DNA from: Bacteroidota bacterium
GTDB lineage: Bacteria; Bacteroidota; Bacteroidia; Chitinophagales; LD1
Assembly: GCA_016722375.1 (NCBI GenBank)
Contig: JADKJG010000006.1
Location: 1 to 64,000 of the forward strand
Direction of reading: 5' to 3'
DNA length: 64,000 nt
Of the stretch, positions 1 to 8,651 are shown piece by piece (positions within the stretch are counted from its first letter, which is position 1; each line of letters opens with the position of its first letter). A program made the position numbers and the translations under genes. Under the pieces are notes generated by a model, which was given only the letters and a program-made list of their open reading frames with translations, was not told the DNA's origin and searched no databases.

Positions 1-8
1 ACATTAGA

Positions 9-91
9 CCTCTTCGGAAAATCAGGTTTGTTTAATTTCCTCCCTCTACACTCCCTCCAGAGGGAGACAAATGGATGACTTTCCGAAGAGG
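9..91. repeat. Small terminal-inverted-repeat element E1 (CTTCGGAAAAT family)
   Basis: An 83-bp element with 12-bp perfect inverted ends, CCTCTTCGGAAA at 9-20 and TTTCCGAAGAGG at 80-91. The interior is rich in CCCTC/GAGGG and contains a smaller inverted pair around CTCCCTCCAGAGGGAG. Read on the other strand it matches the element at 25911-25998 over nearly its whole length, so the two are copies in opposite orientation. No coding capacity. It resembles a MITE or large REP element. The mobilising enzyme is not visible. Confidence 0.75.
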
Positions 92-263
92 GCTATTATA
101 TTCATTATCCTGAATAGCGCCGTTGGTGGTATAGGTTATCTCATCCACTACACTATGCGAAAAAGTTCTGTTGTGTTTTTCTCCTAATGGGTGAAGATTT
201 GATAGCTTTCTAAAAGTTATCAAATCTAAAAGTCAACAAGCTGCTTACAGCATGGCAAAATGA

Positions 264-300
264 AAAGCCCGCAAATATCTTCCGATGTGTTGCGGGCTTT
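264..300 (-). terminator. Rho-independent terminator of recA
   Basis: Inverted repeat AAAGCCCGCAA (264-274) and TTGCGGGCTTT (290-300) with a 15-nt loop. On the minus strand the stem is followed by a short T run. It lies about 20 bp past the recA stop codon and reads in the right direction to end that transcript. Confidence 0.8.
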
Positions 301-319
301 AATTTAAGTGCTTCTTGTC

Positions 320-1360
320 TTATTCTTTAGCTGCTTCGGGTTTTGCGGATTCCTCCGTTCCGGCACCTTCAGCAAACTTTGCTTTTACTTTCTTCTCTAT
401 TTCGGCCATCATTTCGGGGTTGTCTTCTATCAACTGCTTCACCGCATCTCTTCCTTGACCTAGTTTAGATCCTTCGTAGCTGAACCAAGAGCCGCTTTTT
501 TGAATGACTCCTAATTCTACCCCGATGTCAATAATTTCGCCTGACTTAGAAACACCCTGTCCATACATAATGTCAAACTCACACATTCTGAAAGGTGGTG
601 CTAGTTTATTCTTAACTACTTTTACCCGAGTACGGTTACCGGTCAGAATATCGCCGTCTTTGATTTGACCGATTCGACGAATGTCTAAACGAATAGAAGC
701 ATAAAACTTCAGCGCATTACCACCGGTAGTGGTTTCGGGATTGCCGAACATTACTCCAATTTTTTCGCGCAACTGATTGATGAAGATGCAGCAGCAGCCG
801 GATTTAGAAATACTGCCGGTAAGTTTACGCATAGCCTGACTCATCAATCTGGCATGCAAACCCATTTTAGAATCGCCCATTTCTCCTTCTAACTCACTGC
901 GTGGAACTAAGGCAGCTACAGAATCAATGACGATGATATCTATGGCACCGGAACGAATCAAGTGTTCGGTAATGTCCAAAGCCTGTTCGCCGTCATCGGG
1001 TTGGGAGATAAGAAGTTCATCTACATTGACTCCCAATTTCTCTGCATATCCTTTATCAAAAGCGTGCTCGGCATCTATAAAAGCAGCGATGCCACCTTGC
1101 TTTTGACAATTGGCAATAGCCTGAATAGCCAAGGTAGTCTTGCCGGAAGATTCCGGTCCGTAAATTTCTACCACTCTACCTTTAGGTAGGCCACCAATGC
1201 CCAAGGCAATATCCAAACCTAAGGAACCGGTAGAAATTGTATCTACCTGCATGACTTTAGAATCGCCTAATTTCATGATGGTGCCTTTACCATAAGTCTT
1301 ATCTAACTTGTCAACGGTTAGTTGAAGCGCCTTTAGTTTTTCTTTTCTGTCGTCTGCCAT
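320..1360 (-). CDS. recA: Recombinase RecA
   Basis: RecA forms ATP-dependent filaments on single-stranded DNA, drives strand exchange in recombinational repair, and stimulates LexA-type autocleavage where such repressors exist. The 346-residue length is normal. Visible features are the Walker A loop GPESSGKTT at residues 68-76, DAEHAFD, the Walker B segment VIDSVAAL, and the L2-loop region with NQLREKIGVMFGNPETTTGGNALKF split over the usual positions. The C-terminus ends in an acidic, Ala/Glu-rich tail as expected. It is a single-gene unit with its own terminator downstream. No LexA box was recognised upstream. Confidence 0.98.
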   Translation of the reverse strand: MADDRKEKLKALQLTVDKLDKTYGKGTIMKLGDSKVMQVDTISTGSLGLDIALGIGGLPKGRVVEIYGPESSGKTTLAIQAIANCQKQGGIAAFIDAEHAFDKGYAEKLGVNVDELLISQPDDGEQALDITEHLIRSGAIDIIVIDSVAALVPRSELEGEMGDSKMGLHARLMSQAMRKLTGSISKSGCCCIFINQLREKIGVMFGNPETTTGGNALKFYASIRLDIRRIGQIKDGDILTGNRTRVKVVKNKLAPPFRMCEFDIMYGQGVSKSGEIIDIGVELGVIQKSGSWFSYEGSKLGQGRDAVKQLIEDNPEMMAEIEKKVKAKFAEGAGTEESAKPEAAKE

Positions 1361-1555
1361 AATTGTATTTTTAGATTGGTTTTTAATGATGATGGAGATG
1401 CGAAAGTAACTTATTTGTCACAACACACTAAGATAATTAGTAGCTTTAATTACTATTTGAGTAAGCCGATAGGAGGCTTGATTGAATTGATGCAAGGGAA
1501 TCGTCCAAGCTATCCGTAAATACTTCCGTCAGTAGTTATGTCAGTTCATTCCATT

Positions 1556-4500
1556 CTAAAATGTTCGACTGATAGCCACTACCCAACGGAAATCGAAATT
1601 TTTATCGCTGACAAATGGAGTATGGCTGACATAGAATGGCACATCGAATCGAAAAGTTAGCGGCTTTATACCTTGTAACGGTCCAAATTTCTTGATGGTA
1701 AATGCAGCGCCCACACCGGCATCTACACGTACAGAAGACCACTGTTGGCGATTATTCGAATTGATGTAAGCAATACTTCCTGCATCGCCGAAAAGATATG
1801 TGTTCAACATGAAATGTTCCCGCAGCCATTTGCTCTTCACCGGAACGATCCGGTTAAAATCTATTTCGGCATTGATGGATGCTCCTGAATTTCCTTTATA
1901 AGGATTCTGCACTACACCGTTCACATCCACTTCTCCAATCCGGTATCCGGAATAGCCTCTCATGTTCAATCCTCCGGCAAAATGCAGATGGTTGATATTA
2001 TCTCCGTAAGAATCTGCCCAACTTTGAGGAACAAAGCCCACGGCACGGTAATATTTGCTATCCATCATTTCTTCCGGGTTGCCCCCTGCAAAGTAGAGAG
2101 CAGATTCGCTGACCATATTGGTTCCCGGCGCTATGCGACCGAATATTCTCGTGCGGAAATCAAACTTCCAAACAGCAGCCGTCAAAACATTGGTAACTTC
2201 CAAATAATGGTAACCGGTGCCGGGGGTCAATACTCCCGACCGCAAATGAGCAGTGATATATCCGTTTATCTTACGCTTGTTATAAGAATATGTTCCGGTA
2301 AGGTTGACTGAAAGATTCACTTTCTTCCCTTCGGTCCAGAAGCTGTTCCATTCAGGCGGATTGAGCGAATCACCTGAATAGAGCAGATAGTTTCTACCAG
2401 ATTGACGAGGTCTGGTAAATGCTTTCACGTTCAGGTCAGCGGAGAAGCCAGCAGGAAATTGTTTGCTCAAGCCTATCTTGTTCAACTGCAAACCATCCAA
2501 GCACTGACTTTGCAGATAGAAAGTCCCTCGTGGAATTACCTGGTCAATGGCATTAGAATAGGTGAACCGGTAGCTAAACCAATCCGCCTTTTTATTCATG
2601 GTTTTATCAAGGTTGTAAACTCCCCTGCCTTGTGCGAGGTGTGTATTCATCCAAGCGGTGAACGAAAAATTATGTTTCACATTGAAATAATTTCCATGCA
2701 GATTGAACCCTACTTTGAATCCATCATAAGCGTTCCACCAAATATCTGGACGCATATAAATACGGTACTTCTTCCAACCGGTAGCAGGATAGATGCGCGA
2801 ATCAAAACGAAATTCTACTTTACCTTTCTTGCGGTTGTCTAGCATGTTGATGTCGGCTAATCTATTGCTGGGATCTATTATCACGTTTTTGATTCCTCCG
2901 GGAATAGTTACAACAGCATCATAGGTTGGATAAAGCAAATCCCATCCTTGCCATTTGGGCAGAACAGTTGAACGGTCGGCGGTTACTGATTTTTCAAACC
3001 AGGTATTGGGTATATGATAATTGTATTCCGTACCGTCCTTTGAAATCACTTGAAGATCAATTGGCATTTGCATTTTGCCTTTTCGCTTCAACCGGATATG
3101 GTATTGGTCTTTTTCTTTTCCTTTATGGACACAGCCAATTTTATAATCAATGTTTTTGATGGTCTCCATCCACTGGTCGAAAAACCATTTTAGATCAGCA
3201 TGTGTAAAGTGGGTAATAGAGTTGCGGAAATCTTCCGGATAGGGATGGGCGAATTTCCACTGAGCCACGTAATTTTTTATGGCAGCACTGAACAAGGAGT
3301 CGCCCAGAACATATTGGAGATTATAGAGCATAGTGGCTGTCTTAAAATACACATGACGGTAACCTCCTCCATGACCTAATGCACCACCAAAGCCGTCGCT
3401 ATGCGTGTTGAGTGGGGAATCGTCATAGCGGATAGCGTCTGACAAATAGCCCACATAACAATTGCGGTCGCGCGGATTGTTTGGCTCTGAAAACTTACGG
3501 ACATAACAGTTTTTAATCCGGTCGTGAACCAAGGTGTCGCCGTCTATTGCTTCCAACCCCCATGCGGTAAGAAATTGTGTGAAACCTTCATCCATAAAGG
3601 CTCTATAGGTTTCATTATTTCCAAGCATGCCGTAGAACCAATTATGACCCACCTCATGCACCAGCAATCCTCTATAGTCCGGGTCTTTGCCACCGTCCAG
3701 CGTTAGCATGGGGTATTCCATTCCGTCTGAAGCATCGGCCACTACGATCTTTGGATATTCAAAGACCCCAAAATCTCGGCTGAAAACATGAATGATCTGA
3801 GCCAGATATTCGGCAGCATTTTGCCATTTAGATGCGTGCGGTTCCTGCACAATCGCTACACAGCGCACCCCACCTCCATTCATTCTTCCCGGATAAATAA
3901 TCGTGTCGTGAATCCGATAAGTAGGGTCGGCAGTAAAAGCAAAATCATGAACGTTTTCTGCATGATATCTCCAGGTTTTTGTTGCTCCTTTTATGTGCGG
4001 CACGATGGTATCTGGTTTGGAATCCCATTTTTTATCCTTGAAATTGTAGATGTCTAATTTCTTTTTCAAGGAATCGGGTAGCACCTCACTTTCGTTTTGC
4101 AACACACCGGTTGCTTCTAAAATGTAATCATTCGGGAAAGTCAAGTCCACATCATAGGTTCCGAAATCACCATAAAATTCACGGCCTAAGTGCTGGTCGG
4201 TGTTCCAGCCGCTTTTAGAATCATAGACACAAATTTTAGGGAACCACTGGCAGCCATTGAAATGTTTGTACTGCCAGACTTGGTAACTCTTCATCCGTCG
4301 GCGTGTAGAACCATTTTCGTAATAGGTAGTGAATCGCATGTCAAGCGTTCTGCTGCTACCGGGCAGGATTGGTTTTTTCAGAAACACCTTCATCACTGTG
4401 TTATCCAATTCTGTGATTAGACTGTCGCCTCCATCTCTAATATTACTGACTTCGATTCCCAACTTCATCTTTTCATACTTTCCGTATCGCACTTTTTCAC

Positions 4501-4837
4501 CGTTATTCTTTTGGAGATTATCCAGATAGGAACCCGGCTGAAAAGCGTTCTGATACATATTGAAGAACAGAAAGTACAGCGTGTCTGGCGAATTATTGGT
4601 ATAGGTCAATTGCTGAGTACCTGTAATGATGTTTGTTGAATCATTGATGCTGGCCTTTATTCGGTAGTGAACATCCTGCTGCCAGTAGGCGCCGTGGGGT
4701 GTTCTGTTTTTCCAGTAATAAGGATTGCTGGCTGATTGAAAATTGTTTTCGGGCCCTTGGTCGTTATAGTGCTGCGCGTTTACAGTTAAAAAAAGTAGGG
4801 TAGCACAAAAAAACAGAGGAGTAAATTTTTTCATCAT
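1556..4837 (-). CDS. M1-family metallopeptidase with C-terminal outer-membrane barrel-like region
   Basis: A 1093-residue protein with a signal peptide (MMKKFTPLFFCATLLFLTVNAQ). The zinc site is clear: H394-E395-x-x-H398 (HEVGHNW) with the third ligand E417 in MDEGFTQF, 19 residues after H398, the M1 gluzincin pattern. Upstream GMEYPML matches the M1 substrate-binding GxMEN-type loop (here GMEYP). The peptidase part ends near residue 640. The remaining 400 or so residues are alternating aromatic/polar strands (for example FRFDSRIYP, YRAVGFVPQSW, FLNRI-type repeats) ending in SRTF, which fits an outer-membrane beta-barrel with a C-terminal Phe. The likely role is cell-surface or periplasmic peptide hydrolysis tethered to the outer membrane. 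The barrel call is inference. Confidence 0.85.
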   Translation of the reverse strand: MMKKFTPLFFCATLLFLTVNAQHYNDQGPENNFQSASNPYYWKNRTPHGAYWQQDVHYRIKASINDSTNIITGTQQLTYTNNSPDTLYFLFFNMYQNAFQPGSYLDNLQKNNGEKVRYGKYEKMKLGIEVSNIRDGGDSLITELDNTVMKVFLKKPILPGSSRTLDMRFTTYYENGSTRRRMKSYQVWQYKHFNGCQWFPKICVYDSKSGWNTDQHLGREFYGDFGTYDVDLTFPNDYILEATGVLQNESEVLPDSLKKKLDIYNFKDKKWDSKPDTIVPHIKGATKTWRYHAENVHDFAFTADPTYRIHDTIIYPGRMNGGGVRCVAIVQEPHASKWQNAAEYLAQIIHVFSRDFGVFEYPKIVVADASDGMEYPMLTLDGGKDPDYRGLLVHEVGHNWFYGMLGNNETYRAFMDEGFTQFLTAWGLEAIDGDTLVHDRIKNCYVRKFSEPNNPRDRNCYVGYLSDAIRYDDSPLNTHSDGFGGALGHGGGYRHVYFKTATMLYNLQYVLGDSLFSAAIKNYVAQWKFAHPYPEDFRNSITHFTHADLKWFFDQWMETIKNIDYKIGCVHKGKEKDQYHIRLKRKGKMQMPIDLQVISKDGTEYNYHIPNTWFEKSVTADRSTVLPKWQGWDLLYPTYDAVVTIPGGIKNVIIDPSNRLADINMLDNRKKGKVEFRFDSRIYPATGWKKYRIYMRPDIWWNAYDGFKVGFNLHGNYFNVKHNFSFTAWMNTHLAQGRGVYNLDKTMNKKADWFSYRFTYSNAIDQVIPRGTFYLQSQCLDGLQLNKIGLSKQFPAGFSADLNVKAFTRPRQSGRNYLLYSGDSLNPPEWNSFWTEGKKVNLSVNLTGTYSYNKRKINGYITAHLRSGVLTPGTGYHYLEVTNVLTAAVWKFDFRTRIFGRIAPGTNMVSESALYFAGGNPEEMMDSKYYRAVGFVPQSWADSYGDNINHLHFAGGLNMRGYSGYRIGEVDVNGVVQNPYKGNSGASINAEIDFNRIVPVKSKWLREHFMLNTYLFGDAGSIAYINSNNRQQWSSVRVDAGVGAAFTIKKFGPLQGIKPLTFRFDVPFYVSHTPFVSDKNFDFRWVVAISRTF

Positions 4838-4880
4838 AAGATTTGACTTTTTTAGATTTGGCGGCTCAAAATAACACGAT

Positions 4881-6008
4881 TTGAATAATCCCGCTTCTAA
4901 TCAATTACTCTATCAGATTGCGCTGACCCTTCTGCCGAATGTGGGAAGTGTTTTGGCTAAAAACCTTTTGGCTTATTGTGGTAGCCCTGAAGAGGTGTTT
5001 CACTTTTCTAGTGCCAGACTGGAGAAGATACCAAATATAGGTAAAGACACAGCAAAAGCCATTTCCGATAAAGCGTCTTTGAAATACGCCTTAGATGAAG
5101 CGGAAAAGGAATTGAAATTCTGTGATGATTATAAGATTAAACCACTATTTTTTACGGATGATGAGTACCCGAAACGGCTAAAACATTGTGAAGATTCACC
5201 AATGGTGCTTTACTTTAAGGGAAACGCAAACTTAAATGAAGATAGAGTAGTTGGAGTAATTGGCACCAGAAATATTACAGACTACGGGAAGGATTTAACT
5301 AAGAAACTGATTCGCGACTTATCGTCTCAAAATATACTTGTTATCAGTGGCCTTGCCTATGGAGTAGACGTGGCGGCTCATAAAGCTTGCCTTGATTTAA
5401 ACTTAAGAACTGTCGGGGTTCTTGGTCATGGACTTAAAAAAATATCTCCATCGGAGCACAAACAAGTGGCTATGAAAATGGTGTCAAACGGTGGATTACT
5501 TACCGAATTTTTATCTACGGATCCAGGCCTTGCTCATAATTTTCCTAAGAGAAATAGAATTGTTGCTGGTCTATGTGATGCCATTGTAGTAGTGGAATCA
5601 GCCATTAAAGGCGGTGGATTAATCACCGCCAACATTGCCAACTCATACAATCGTGATGTCTTTGCTTTTCCGGGAAAGGCAAGCGATAAAATGAGCACCG
5701 GTTGTAACTTTCTGATCAAAACCAACAAAGCGGCCTTGATTGAAAGCGGTGAAGATTTGCTGAAGGCTATGATGTGGAATGAGGATATAAACCAAAAGGC
5801 ATCTAAAGAGCCTCGGCAACTTTCTTTAATCCTTTCTCCCGATGAACAGAAGTTATATGAATTGCTGAAAGTAGGTGACACTATAGAAATAGACCAACTA
5901 CTCTCTGTTAGCGGAATGAGTTCCAGTCAGTTGGCAGGTATTCTTTTGGAAATGGAAATGAACGGCTTGGTGCTTTCCTTGCCGGGAAAGCGATATAAGT
6001 TGAATTGA
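4881..6008 (+). CDS. dprA: DNA-processing protein DprA
   Basis: DprA (Smf) binds incoming single-stranded DNA during natural transformation and loads RecA onto it. The 375-residue protein has the family order: N-terminal helix-hairpin-helix-like segments (LLPNVGSVLAK near 18-27, IPNIGKDTAKAI near 50-61), the Rossmann core with GTRNITDYG at 128-136 and SGLAYGVDVAAH near 156-167, and a C-terminal winged-helix-like domain (last 70 residues). The start codon is TTG at 4881, with no ATG that preserves the N-terminal helix. It is divergent from the M1 peptidase across about 43 bp, so the two promoters must overlap. Confidence 0.95.
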   Translation: MNNPASNQLLYQIALTLLPNVGSVLAKNLLAYCGSPEEVFHFSSARLEKIPNIGKDTAKAISDKASLKYALDEAEKELKFCDDYKIKPLFFTDDEYPKRLKHCEDSPMVLYFKGNANLNEDRVVGVIGTRNITDYGKDLTKKLIRDLSSQNILVISGLAYGVDVAAHKACLDLNLRTVGVLGHGLKKISPSEHKQVAMKMVSNGGLLTEFLSTDPGLAHNFPKRNRIVAGLCDAIVVVESAIKGGGLITANIANSYNRDVFAFPGKASDKMSTGCNFLIKTNKAALIESGEDLLKAMMWNEDINQKASKEPRQLSLILSPDEQKLYELLKVGDTIEIDQLLSVSGMSSSQLAGILLEMEMNGLVLSLPGKRYKLN

Positions 6009-6073
6009 GATTTTAGAATTGGATTATTTTCAATCTTACTCTGCCGTAATTATTTCTAGGGAAGGGAATGCGA

Positions 6074-6304
6074 TTACTTACTCTTTACTGTAAGTGCTTG
6101 TATTTGCTTTTTTAGCAGGGCTATGGTTTTATTCTGTTCCTGCATAGCCGATATAAGTACAGGAATAAGTTCGGTATAATTTAAGCCCTTAAAATGTATC
6201 TCTTTAGCCGTTTGTTTCTGTGTTTTAGAATCTAATTCCGCGGGCTGTATATTATCCGAAACTATCTCTGGAAGCACTTCCTCCACGGCAGGGAAATCTG
6301 GTTT
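6074..6304 (-). pseudogene. Remnant of the C-terminal tail of an S74-type (tail-fibre chaperone) protein
   Basis: An open stretch of about 77 codons reading KPDFPAVEEVLPEIVSD at the start and YTELIPVLISAMQEQNK then a coiled coil (IALLKKQIQAL). This matches the very C-terminus of Bacteroidota proteins with a peptidase S74 intramolecular chaperone domain, which end in YxxLIPVLIxAxQEQ plus a short coiled coil. The rest of the domain and the whole upstream protein are absent, and a stop at 6305-6307 closes the frame. It has no plausible ATG; the only start is GTG at 6286. I read it as the leftover 3' end of a deleted surface-protein gene. Confidence 0.6.
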
Positions 6305-6424
6305 TTACTAAATGACTTAAGCCATGATAATTGACAAGGGGAAATAAGAATTAGAACACCATTGAACACAGCCTCCACCCAATTAGGGTCCCTTTATCAT
6401 ATACCAGATGCCACTAATAGATAA

Positions 6425-6793
6425 GTGGAAGGGACAGGAGGTACTTTGACTCTTTCAGATATGACTCTAAACATGCGGTTAAATAGCTATAACATATCAT
6501 TTCTTCGTGATTTTTTATTAATTAGTTGTATTTCGGCAAATATCCAGACTGTTTTCGTCGCAGAAATAGGCAAAACCGCGCCGGAAATAGGGAAGTCTGC
6601 GATGAAAATATGGAAGTCTGTCATGAAATTAGGGAAGTCCGCCACGGAAATAGGTAAGTTTGCGGGAGAAATAGGACAACTCACGATGAAAATAGGGAAG
6701 TTGGCAAGAGAATTACCCAAATCCGCCGCAAAAACAGGTGAAATTATGGCTGAAGTGGAGAAGGTCATGAATTTGAATGACAGCATCTCTTGA
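6425..6793 (+). CDS. Hypothetical small heptad-repeat protein (doubtful)
   Basis: A 122-codon frame with a GTG start. Residues 45-110 are nine consecutive 7-residue repeats of the form x-I-G-K-x-A-x, giving the 3-4 hydrophobic spacing of a coiled coil (EIGKSAM, KIWKSVM, KLGKSAT, EIGKFAG and so on). It could be a short coiled-coil protein. However, the frame is open mainly because a 21-bp DNA repeat runs through it, and the other 21-bp arrays in this window also leave open frames without plausible proteins. No RBS or promoter is evident. Confidence 0.25.
   Translation: MEGTGGTLTLSDMTLNMRLNSYNISFLRDFLLISCISANIQTVFVAEIGKTAPEIGKSAMKIWKSVMKLGKSATEIGKFAGEIGQLTMKIGKLARELPKSAAKTGEIMAEVEKVMNLNDSIS
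6563..6751. repeat. 21-bp tandem array 1 (nine units)
   Basis: Nine head-to-tail units of exactly 21 bp starting at 6563, 6584, 6605, 6626, 6647, 6668, 6689, 6710 and 6731. The consensus begins GAAATAGGGAAGTCTGC. Units differ at several positions but no indel breaks the phase. The period equals that of three other arrays in this window, which have different sequences. Confidence 0.85.
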
Positions 6794-7063
6794 GCAATTA
6801 TTACCTTATAAGATAATAAAACTAAGAAGGCCCTTCGGGGTATTTCTTGTAGCCTTAATGTCTTTGTGCCATTTTTGACCCGATGAAAATACTGATGGTT
6901 TGTTTGAGAGATTTGGGAGGATGGAATGGAACCCAAGCGCATATATCATTCACCGTTAGTTTTATCTAAATGGAATATCAACAACAGAATAAGAAATTAC
7001 CATTGATTAAAAGGACTATCCAATAGTTTGGGATACGGTGATATATTTGCCCTTATATTTTCT
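6794..7063 (+). other. Gene-poor stretch with two possible gene stubs
   Basis: No intact gene. Two very short frames look like gene beginnings. At 6883-6969, MKILMVCLRDLGGWN resembles the start of a GT4 glycosyltransferase. At 6970-7026, MEYQQQNKKLPLIKRTIQ resembles the first residues of a DegT/DnrJ sugar aminotransferase. Both stop after fewer than 30 codons. They sit directly before a damaged sugar formyltransferase, so they may be scars of lost glycan genes. This is a weak call based on short strings. Confidence 0.25.
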
Positions 7064-7805
7064 ATGAATTTTCTTATCATTTCTGACAATCAAATTTTGC
7101 TTGAGCGGTTTGATGAATTACTGCTGACCAAAGATCTTTACGACTTATATCGGTGGGATTTTGCATGTAGCAAAAGCAATATAGCCTTACAGGAAGCAGG
7201 CATCATTCTGACGGAAGAATTGATGATGGTTGATGAAGAGCGAATGGAAAGAATTAGCCGAGACCTACGACCTCATTTTTTCTCTTCACTGCAAGCAGCT
7301 TTTTCCGGCGGAATTGGTTGGGTCGGTTAAGTGTATCAACGTTCATCCAGGACTCAATCCGTTTAACCGGGGTTGGTATCCGCAGGTGTTTTCTATATTG
7401 AACAAGAAAAAATCAGGCGCTACTATTCATGAGATTGATGAGCAATTAGACCACGGTCCCATCATAGCTCAGAAAGAAGTAGTGATTGAAAAGTGGGACA
7501 CGTCACTAAGTGCCTATAATAAAATTCTGAATGCTGAGGTGGACCTACTGAATGAAAATCTGGAAAAAATTATTGAAGGAAATTATACTCCTTTCCGCCC
7601 CAAAGAAGAGGGGAATGTGAACTTGAAAAAGGACTTCAATGCTTTGCGCGAGATAGATCTGAATAAGCAAGTGAGTATGGAGGAGGCGATAGACTATTTG
7701 AGAGCCATGTCGCACGGAGAGTATAAGAACGCTTGGTTTCTCGATCCAACTTCCGGGAAAAAGGTTTACGTAAGTATAGATTTAGAAACACAGGAAGAAA
7801 GTTGA
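7064..7805 (+). pseudogene. dTDP-4-amino-4,6-dideoxyglucose formyltransferase, frameshifted
   Basis: The family transfers a formyl group from N10-formyl-tetrahydrofolate to the amine of a dTDP-4-amino-4,6-dideoxy sugar (VioF-like), giving a formamido sugar for surface glycans. The first part (from ATG 7064, MNFLIISDNQILLERF) and the second part (FSLHCKQLFP, CINVHPGLNPFNRGWYP, GATIHEID, DHGPIIAQ, NLKKDF, MSHGEYKNA) read in different frames. Removing one base in the GATGATGGTTGATG stretch near 7224-7232 joins them into one protein of about 246 residues. The catalytic Asn-His-Asp set is present in the second part (N-V-H-P-G and the D of LDHGP). Its TGA overlaps the next gene's ATG (TGATG). Either a true null allele or a sequencing error. 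Confidence 0.85.
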
Positions 7806-8650
7806 TGGGTACACAGGTCAGTGTTTGTATCATCAGCTACAACCACGCAAAATATTTTAGAGAGACGATTGAAAGTGTATTGGTACAACGATGTAGTTTT
7901 GAATTTGAAATCATTGTTTGTGACGATCATTCTACAGATGGCACTGAAGAAATTATTAAGGAGTATGCCGCAAAATATCCGACACTGATTAAGGCCTATT
8001 ATTCGGAGAATAATACTGGCATGCATCGAAATTGGGCAAGAGCATTGAAACTTTGTACTGGCAAATACATCGCCCTTCTGGAAAGCGATGATTACTGGAA
8101 TGATTCGATGAAATTGCAGAAGCAATATGATATTTTAGAAAAGAATCCCGAAGTGGTGGCTTCGTTTACCGAAGCACATATCATTTACGAAAACAATGCG
8201 GACGGCTATCCTTGGTATGTTCAAGGCAAAAAAGAAATCTATACAAGAGAAGACATCATTATAAACAATCTCATGCCGACCTGTACGGTTCTGATGCGCA
8301 ATAACATCTCGGACAATTTTTTCCCTCCGACTTATTATAAAAGCCCCTTTGCAGATTGGATGATTCACTTCCAAAGTTCATTGTTTGGCAATTTTCATTT
8401 TTTGAATGAACCTACCTCTACCTATCGAGTTCATAGCAAAGGAGTTTGGGGAGGTATTGATGAAGAAAAGCAATTGCTAAACCGATTGAAGGCGAATGAT
8501 TGTATGTATAAAACAGCGACAGCGCCGGATATTCGAAAAAGCATCCGTGAGGCAAGAATTAGCTGGCTACAAAAGATTTGTCATCATTATAAATGCCGCT
8601 CGAAATATCTCCAATATGCTAAATTTAGGATTGAACTTTTATTAAACTAA
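7805..8650 (+). CDS. Glycosyltransferase family 2
   Basis: A GT-A fold enzyme of 281 residues that should transfer a sugar from a nucleotide donor in the cytoplasm during surface-polysaccharide assembly. N-terminal VSVCIISYNHAKYF, the nucleotide-binding CDDHSTDGTEEI, and the metal-binding ESDDYW (DxD equivalent) follow the GT2 order. The start at 7805 is preferred over upstream 7733 because it begins right at the GT2 strand and overlaps the previous stop as TGATG, implying translational coupling. Donor and acceptor cannot be told from sequence. Confidence 0.9.
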   Translation: MGTQVSVCIISYNHAKYFRETIESVLVQRCSFEFEIIVCDDHSTDGTEEIIKEYAAKYPTLIKAYYSENNTGMHRNWARALKLCTGKYIALLESDDYWNDSMKLQKQYDILEKNPEVVASFTEAHIIYENNADGYPWYVQGKKEIYTREDIIINNLMPTCTVLMRNNISDNFFPPTYYKSPFADWMIHFQSSLFGNFHFLNEPTSTYRVHSKGVWGGIDEEKQLLNRLKANDCMYKTATAPDIRKSIREARISWLQKICHHYKCRSKYLQYAKFRIELLLN

Positions 8651-8651
8651 A

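Noticed and set aside
7733..7804. Upstream start for the first GT2 gene
   Set aside because: The added 24 residues overlap the formyltransferase C-terminus in another frame and do not resemble a GT2 N-terminus; the ATG at 7805 gives a TGATG coupling.
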